In this document: one piece after another, positions 5,691-7,100 of the stretch | How the letters are laid out: every line of letters starts with the position of its first letter | Position numbering within the stretch: position 1 is the first letter of the stretch | NCBI GenBank assembly: GCA_017475875.1 | Contig: JAFVET010000233.1 | Span: 1-7,100, forward strand | From: Candidatus Methanomethylophilaceae archaeon | GTDB lineage: Archaea > Thermoplasmatota > Thermoplasmata > Methanomassiliicoccales > Methanomethylophilaceae | DNA: 7,100 nucleotides | Reading direction: 5' to 3' | Notes under the pieces: model-generated | Told to the model about the DNA's origin: nothing | The model's database searches: none | What the model saw: only the letters and a program-made list of their open reading frames with translations | Made by a program: the position numbers and the translations under genes

Positions 5691-6623
5691 TTAGAGCTGG
5701 ATTTCGATACCCAACTTCTCGGTAAGTTCCTTGTAACGGTTACGGATGGTGACCTCGGTAACTCCCGCGACGTCCGCGACCTCCCTCTGTGTACGTCTCT
5801 CGTTACAGAGGATGGAGGAGATGTATATGGCGGCGGCTGCGACACCGGTCGGACCGCGTCCAGAGGTAAGCTCTTTCTCGGATGCGTCTTTGAGGATTTC
5901 GGCAGCTTTGCTCTGGACCTCTCCACTGAGTTTAAGCTCGGAACAGAACCTCTGGACATAGTCCTGGGGCTTGGTGGGCATCAGTTTCAGTTTGAGTTCA
6001 CGGGTCATGAACCTGTACGTCCTTCCGATCTCCTTCCTGCCGACACGACTGGAGTTGGCGACTTCGTCGAGAGTCCTCGGAACGCCGCACTGCCTGCAAG
6101 CCGCATAGAGGGATGCGGCGACCACACCCTCGATGGAGCGCCCACGGATGAGATTCTTGTTGACAGCCTTCCTGTAGATCATGGCAGCGGTCTCTCTGAC
6201 GTTACGGGGAAGTCCCATGGCGGAAGCCATACGGTCGAGCTCTGAAAGGGCGAATGCGAGGTTCCTCTCGGTAGCGTTGGAAACACGGATCCTCCTCTGC
6301 CACTTCCTGAGCCTGTAGAGCTGAGCACGGTTGCGAGTGGGGATGCTCTTACCGTAACTGTCCTTGTTCTTCCAGGAGATTTCCGTAGATAGTCCCTTGT
6401 CGTGGATGGTATAGGTCATTGGGGCACCGGTACGCGCCCTCTTCTCACCCTGCTCGACATCGAAGGCCCTCCATTCAGGACCCTGATCTATGAACTGGTC
6501 GTCGAGAACCAGACCGCAGTCTTCGCAGAGGAGCTCACCACGGTCGTAATCACGAACAAGGTGGTGACTTCCACACTCGGGGCACACTTCAATCTCTTCG
6601 GTGCCTTCTTTTGGCTTTGGCAT
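5691..6623 (-). CDS. tfb: Transcription initiation factor B (TFB/TFIIB)
   Basis: TFB binds the TBP-TATA complex and the BRE, recruits RNA polymerase and helps open the promoter. The 310 residues, a normal length, show an N-terminal zinc ribbon with Cys14, Cys17, Cys33 and Cys36, then the B-reader/linker region (about 40-110, including GPEWRAFD and [15 protein letters not shown]), and two cyclin-like repeats (about 115-205 and 210-305). The second repeat ends with a helix-turn-helix, [20 protein letters not shown], that contacts BRE. The ATG at 6623 is the only one before the zinc ribbon and lies inside the end of gar1. A GGGGGA stretch is about 10 bases upstream. Translation is probably coupled to gar1. 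Whether the genome holds other tfb genes cannot be seen. Confidence 0.97.
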   Translation of the reverse strand: MPKPKEGTEEIEVCPECGSHHLVRDYDRGELLCEDCGLVLDDQFIDQGPEWRAFDVEQGEKRARTGAPMTYTIHDKGLSTEISWKNKDSYGKSIPTRNRAQLYRLRKWQRRIRVSNATERNLAFALSELDRMASAMGLPRNVRETAAMIYRKAVNKNLIRGRSIEGVVAASLYAACRQCGVPRTLDEVANSSRVGRKEIGRTYRFMTRELKLKLMPTKPQDYVQRFCSELKLSGEVQSKAAEILKDASEKELTSGRGPTGVAAAAIYISSILCNERRTQREVADVAGVTEVTIRNRYKELTEKLGIEIQL

Positions 6624-6858
6624 TCTGCTTGTTCCCCCTATAGTAGATTGTAGAGCCCTTCAGTCCCGCAAGTTTGTAACCGGGTGCCGGTGAAACGGAA
6701 GCGTATGGGGCAGAGACCGGCCCAAACACTTTCTTGACAGGACCAATCATCTGACCTTGCGAATCGAATGCGCGATCCCCAAGGTCGGGCAGGTTCTGAC
6801 AACGGATGATCAGGCGATTGTCTGTGGTAAATGATTTAACCGTGCCTAATACATCCAT
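6589..6858 (-). CDS. gar1: H/ACA RNA-protein complex component Gar1
   Basis: Gar1 is a small subunit of the H/ACA ribonucleoprotein; it binds the pseudouridine synthase Cbf5 and helps product turnover in rRNA modification. The 89-residue protein matches the small beta-barrel of the family: [10 protein letters not shown] at the start, [28 protein letters not shown] at 28-54 (written here as the [10 protein letters not shown] turn followed by the FGPVSAPY loop), and a basic tail rich in Lys and Arg at 77-89. The ATG at 6858 has AGGAG 7 bases upstream. The last 35 bases, coding for the basic tail, overlap the start of tfb in another frame, and gar1-tfb pairing is common in Euryarchaeota. The two genes should share a transcript. 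Confidence 0.93.
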   Translation of the reverse strand: MDVLGTVKSFTTDNRLIIRCQNLPDLGDRAFDSQGQMIGPVKKVFGPVSAPYASVSPAPGYKLAGLKGSTIYYRGNKQNAKAKRRHRRD

Positions 6859-6934
6859 TTTCGTTCTCCTAACCTAGATGATATATGGTTATAGTTAATT
6901 GTATCAATAGTACTGCTATTTAATTCTTTGGCGA

Positions 6935-6945
6935 GTTTATAATAA
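6935..6945 (-). promoter_or_regulatory. TATA-like box, candidate promoter of gar1-tfb
   Basis: On the minus strand this reads ATTATTATAAA. A start about 25 bases on, near 6912, would give a leader of about 55 bases that keeps the AGGAG ribosome binding site of gar1. Closer TATA-like runs at 6881-6886 and 6890-6894 would start transcription inside or after that site, so they are less likely. The region is AT-rich, so chance matches are frequent. Confidence 0.35.
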
Positions 6946-6984
6946 TCATAAGCGAATCGAACACATAATAAAGGAAAATTAAGG

Positions 6985-7030
6985 AGCAAATATCCAATTG
7001 GATGTAATATCCATATCGGCAATAATTGCC
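6985..7030. promoter_or_regulatory. Cluster of palindromes at the right edge, possible operator region
   Basis: ATCCAATTGGAT (6992-7003) is a perfect 12-base palindrome. AATATCCA occurs at 6989-6996 and again at 7006-7013, 17 bases apart, so GGAT half-sites alternate in orientation. GGCAAT-A-ATTGCC (7018-7030) is a second palindrome with 6-base arms. They lie about 70 to 170 bases upstream of the likely gar1 start site and could control gar1-tfb or a gene beyond the right edge. Confidence 0.35.
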
Positions 7031-7100
7031 TATTCCAAATAAAGCAAGAACAATGCGAAAATGGAGAAATAGAGAAAAGAAAAGAATGGAGATTGGAGGA

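Larger units (their letters stand above)
6859..7100. other. AT-rich gene-free region at the right edge
   Basis: No gene can be supported on either strand; all frames have frequent stops. The composition is far richer in A and T than the rest of the window. It contains the gar1 ribosome binding site and candidate promoter on the left, the palindrome cluster in the middle, and a nearly pure A/G stretch on the plus strand from about 7052 to 7100. The final GGAGGA could be the ribosome binding site of a plus-strand gene starting just outside, which cannot be checked here. Confidence 0.5.

Noticed and set aside
6860..7000. tRNA or other RNA gene in the AT-rich right edge
   Set aside because: No acceptor or T-arm pairing and no GTTCRA-like T-loop could be found; composition is too AT-rich.

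Overview
The window looks archaeal, from a euryarchaeon of moderately high GC. It encodes transcription factor B, Gar1, an archaeal-type tRNA-splicing endonuclease, the long TrpB2 form of tryptophan synthase beta, and a GMP synthase split into separate glutaminase and synthetase subunits. Several genes have a TATA-like element about 24 to 28 bases before the start codon and no clear Shine-Dalgarno site, which fits leaderless mRNAs. The duplicated EndA and this promoter style would suit the Thermoplasmata, including Methanomassiliicoccales, but that placement is an inference.

Left third, minus strand, read right to left: purE, guaAb, fpg and the start of guaAa. These form a compact purine-synthesis cluster (AIR carboxylation step and both halves of GMP synthase) with an oxidised-base DNA glycosylase inserted. 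The most unusual point is that fpg, which starts at TTG, has no stop codon. Its frame runs straight into guaAa, so one open frame covers 1139 down to 1 and leaves the window. An internal TATA-like box before the guaAa ATG suggests guaAa may also be expressed alone.

Middle: a small three-helix membrane protein (minus strand) ends in a good hairpin plus T-tract terminator just ahead of the purE promoter. About 260 bases of regulatory DNA separate it from the divergent trpB2 (plus strand). This DNA carries a TGTACA-containing dyad resembling the TRP box of methanogen TrpY, and overlapping TATA-like elements. trpB2 is followed by two hairpins with GAAA loops, then endA (plus strand), a tandemly duplicated splicing endonuclease whose first copy has lost two of three catalytic residues.

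Right third, minus strand: gar1 and tfb overlap by 35 bases and form one transcription unit, convergent with endA. The last 240 bases are AT-rich and gene-free, with stacked palindromes and a terminal purine-rich tract. No RNA gene, CRISPR array or mobile element was recognised.
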